Source: Planctomycetaceae bacterium UBA2671
Lineage (GTDB): Bacteria; Planctomycetota; Planctomycetia; Planctomycetales; Planctomycetaceae
NCBI GenBank assembly: GCA_002359185.1
Contig: DEML01000120.1
Span: 75,656 to 128,680 of the forward strand
Direction of reading: 5' to 3'
DNA: 53,025 nucleotides
Shown: positions 52,964-53,025 of the stretch, piece after piece
Layout of the letters: every line of letters starts with the position of its first letter
Numbering within the stretch: the stretch's first letter is position 1
Translations under genes and position numbers: made by a program
Notes under the pieces: generated by a model
Told to the model about the DNA's origin: nothing
Database searches by the model: none
What the model saw: the letters and a program-made list of their open reading frames with translations, nothing else

Positions 52964-53025
52964 AACTGAATTACTACCGGCTGAAGCCGATAGGTTTTTT
53001 GGCCGTGAGCTTCGGACTGAAGTCC
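52964..53025 (-). repeat. 62-base two-hairpin dispersed repeat, right copy
   Basis: Inverted copy of 74-135 with three differences in 62 bases, including one that weakens the long hairpin (CCGATAG becomes CCGGTAG). It begins 53 bases after the stop of the membrane-protein gene and is cut by the window end, so its full length is unknown. Confidence 0.8.

Noticed and set aside
1..53025. tRNA, rRNA, CRISPR array, prophage or insertion sequence
   Set aside because: No cloverleaf-like CCA-ended segments, no regularly spaced repeats and no transposase or phage structural motifs were recognised in any frame.

Overview
This window looks like chromosome from a planctomycete, probably a marine or salt-exposed member of Planctomycetales near Gimesia/Rubinisphaera. 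This is inferred from gene content, not from a marker gene. The signs are several DUF1559 prepilin-like proteins, a DUF1501 protein, Tat-exported Gfo/Idh/MocA and metallophosphoesterase proteins, a DUF6807 (PmoA) protein, secreted ceramidase- and PQQ-propeller-type proteins, small transthyretin-like lipoproteins, and a complete ectoine/hydroxyectoine pathway. I found no rRNA, tRNA, CRISPR array, prophage or transposase.

Layout. (1) 1-9.3 kb: an exported catalase-peroxidase (katG) with a clear promoter and terminator, a long perfect-type hairpin, a decayed SGNH-hydrolase gene, then secreted catabolic-type proteins (propeller, metallophosphoesterase, DUF1501, DUF6807, Gfo/Idh/MocA). (2) 9.3-13.8 kb, minus strand: a DUF1559 plus lipoprotein pair, a neutral-ceramidase-like hydrolase flanked by an intact marR gene and a 40-codon duplicate of that gene's 3' end. 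(3) 14-18.8 kb: ectABCD on the minus strand, diverging from a sodium/solute symporter. A near-consensus promoter for ectA carries an inverted repeat over its start point, and the MarR protein encoded just downstream of ectD is the obvious candidate regulator (EctR-like). (4) 18.9-23.6 kb: a giant CheB-CheR-PAS-histidine kinase-receiver protein followed four bases later by a stand-alone CheB. (5) 24-28 kb: a PQQ-like propeller protein and a second, unusual symporter, convergent across an inverted repeat. (6) 28-34.9 kb: a complete tripartite RND efflux system (pump and adaptor on the minus strand, outer-membrane factor divergent). (7) 35.4-39.7 kb: two small secreted His/Cys-rich proteins bracketing a DUF1559 protein, a lipoprotein and a His-rich propeller protein. 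(8) 40-51 kb: one long plus-strand operon: DUF58, transglutaminase-like, MoxR, a lipoprotein, a YraQ/DUF318-type permease, a small membrane protein, a prepilin-peptidase homologue that has lost its catalytic aspartates, a thioredoxin-like protein with a Cys/His tail, and an FtsX/LolD-type ABC exporter. (9) 51-53 kb: a second DUF1559 (remnant) plus lipoprotein pair and a membrane protein.

Working together: region 3 is a self-contained osmolyte island (synthesis, hydroxylation, regulator, uptake). Regions 7 and 8 read as a possible envelope metal-handling locus: His/Cys-rich exported proteins, an AztD-like propeller, a permease of a Cu/Zn-efflux-associated family and an ABC exporter. That is an inference from motifs and gene order and is the best candidate here for an undescribed system. 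A 62-base two-hairpin repeat lies in inverted orientation at both edges of the window.
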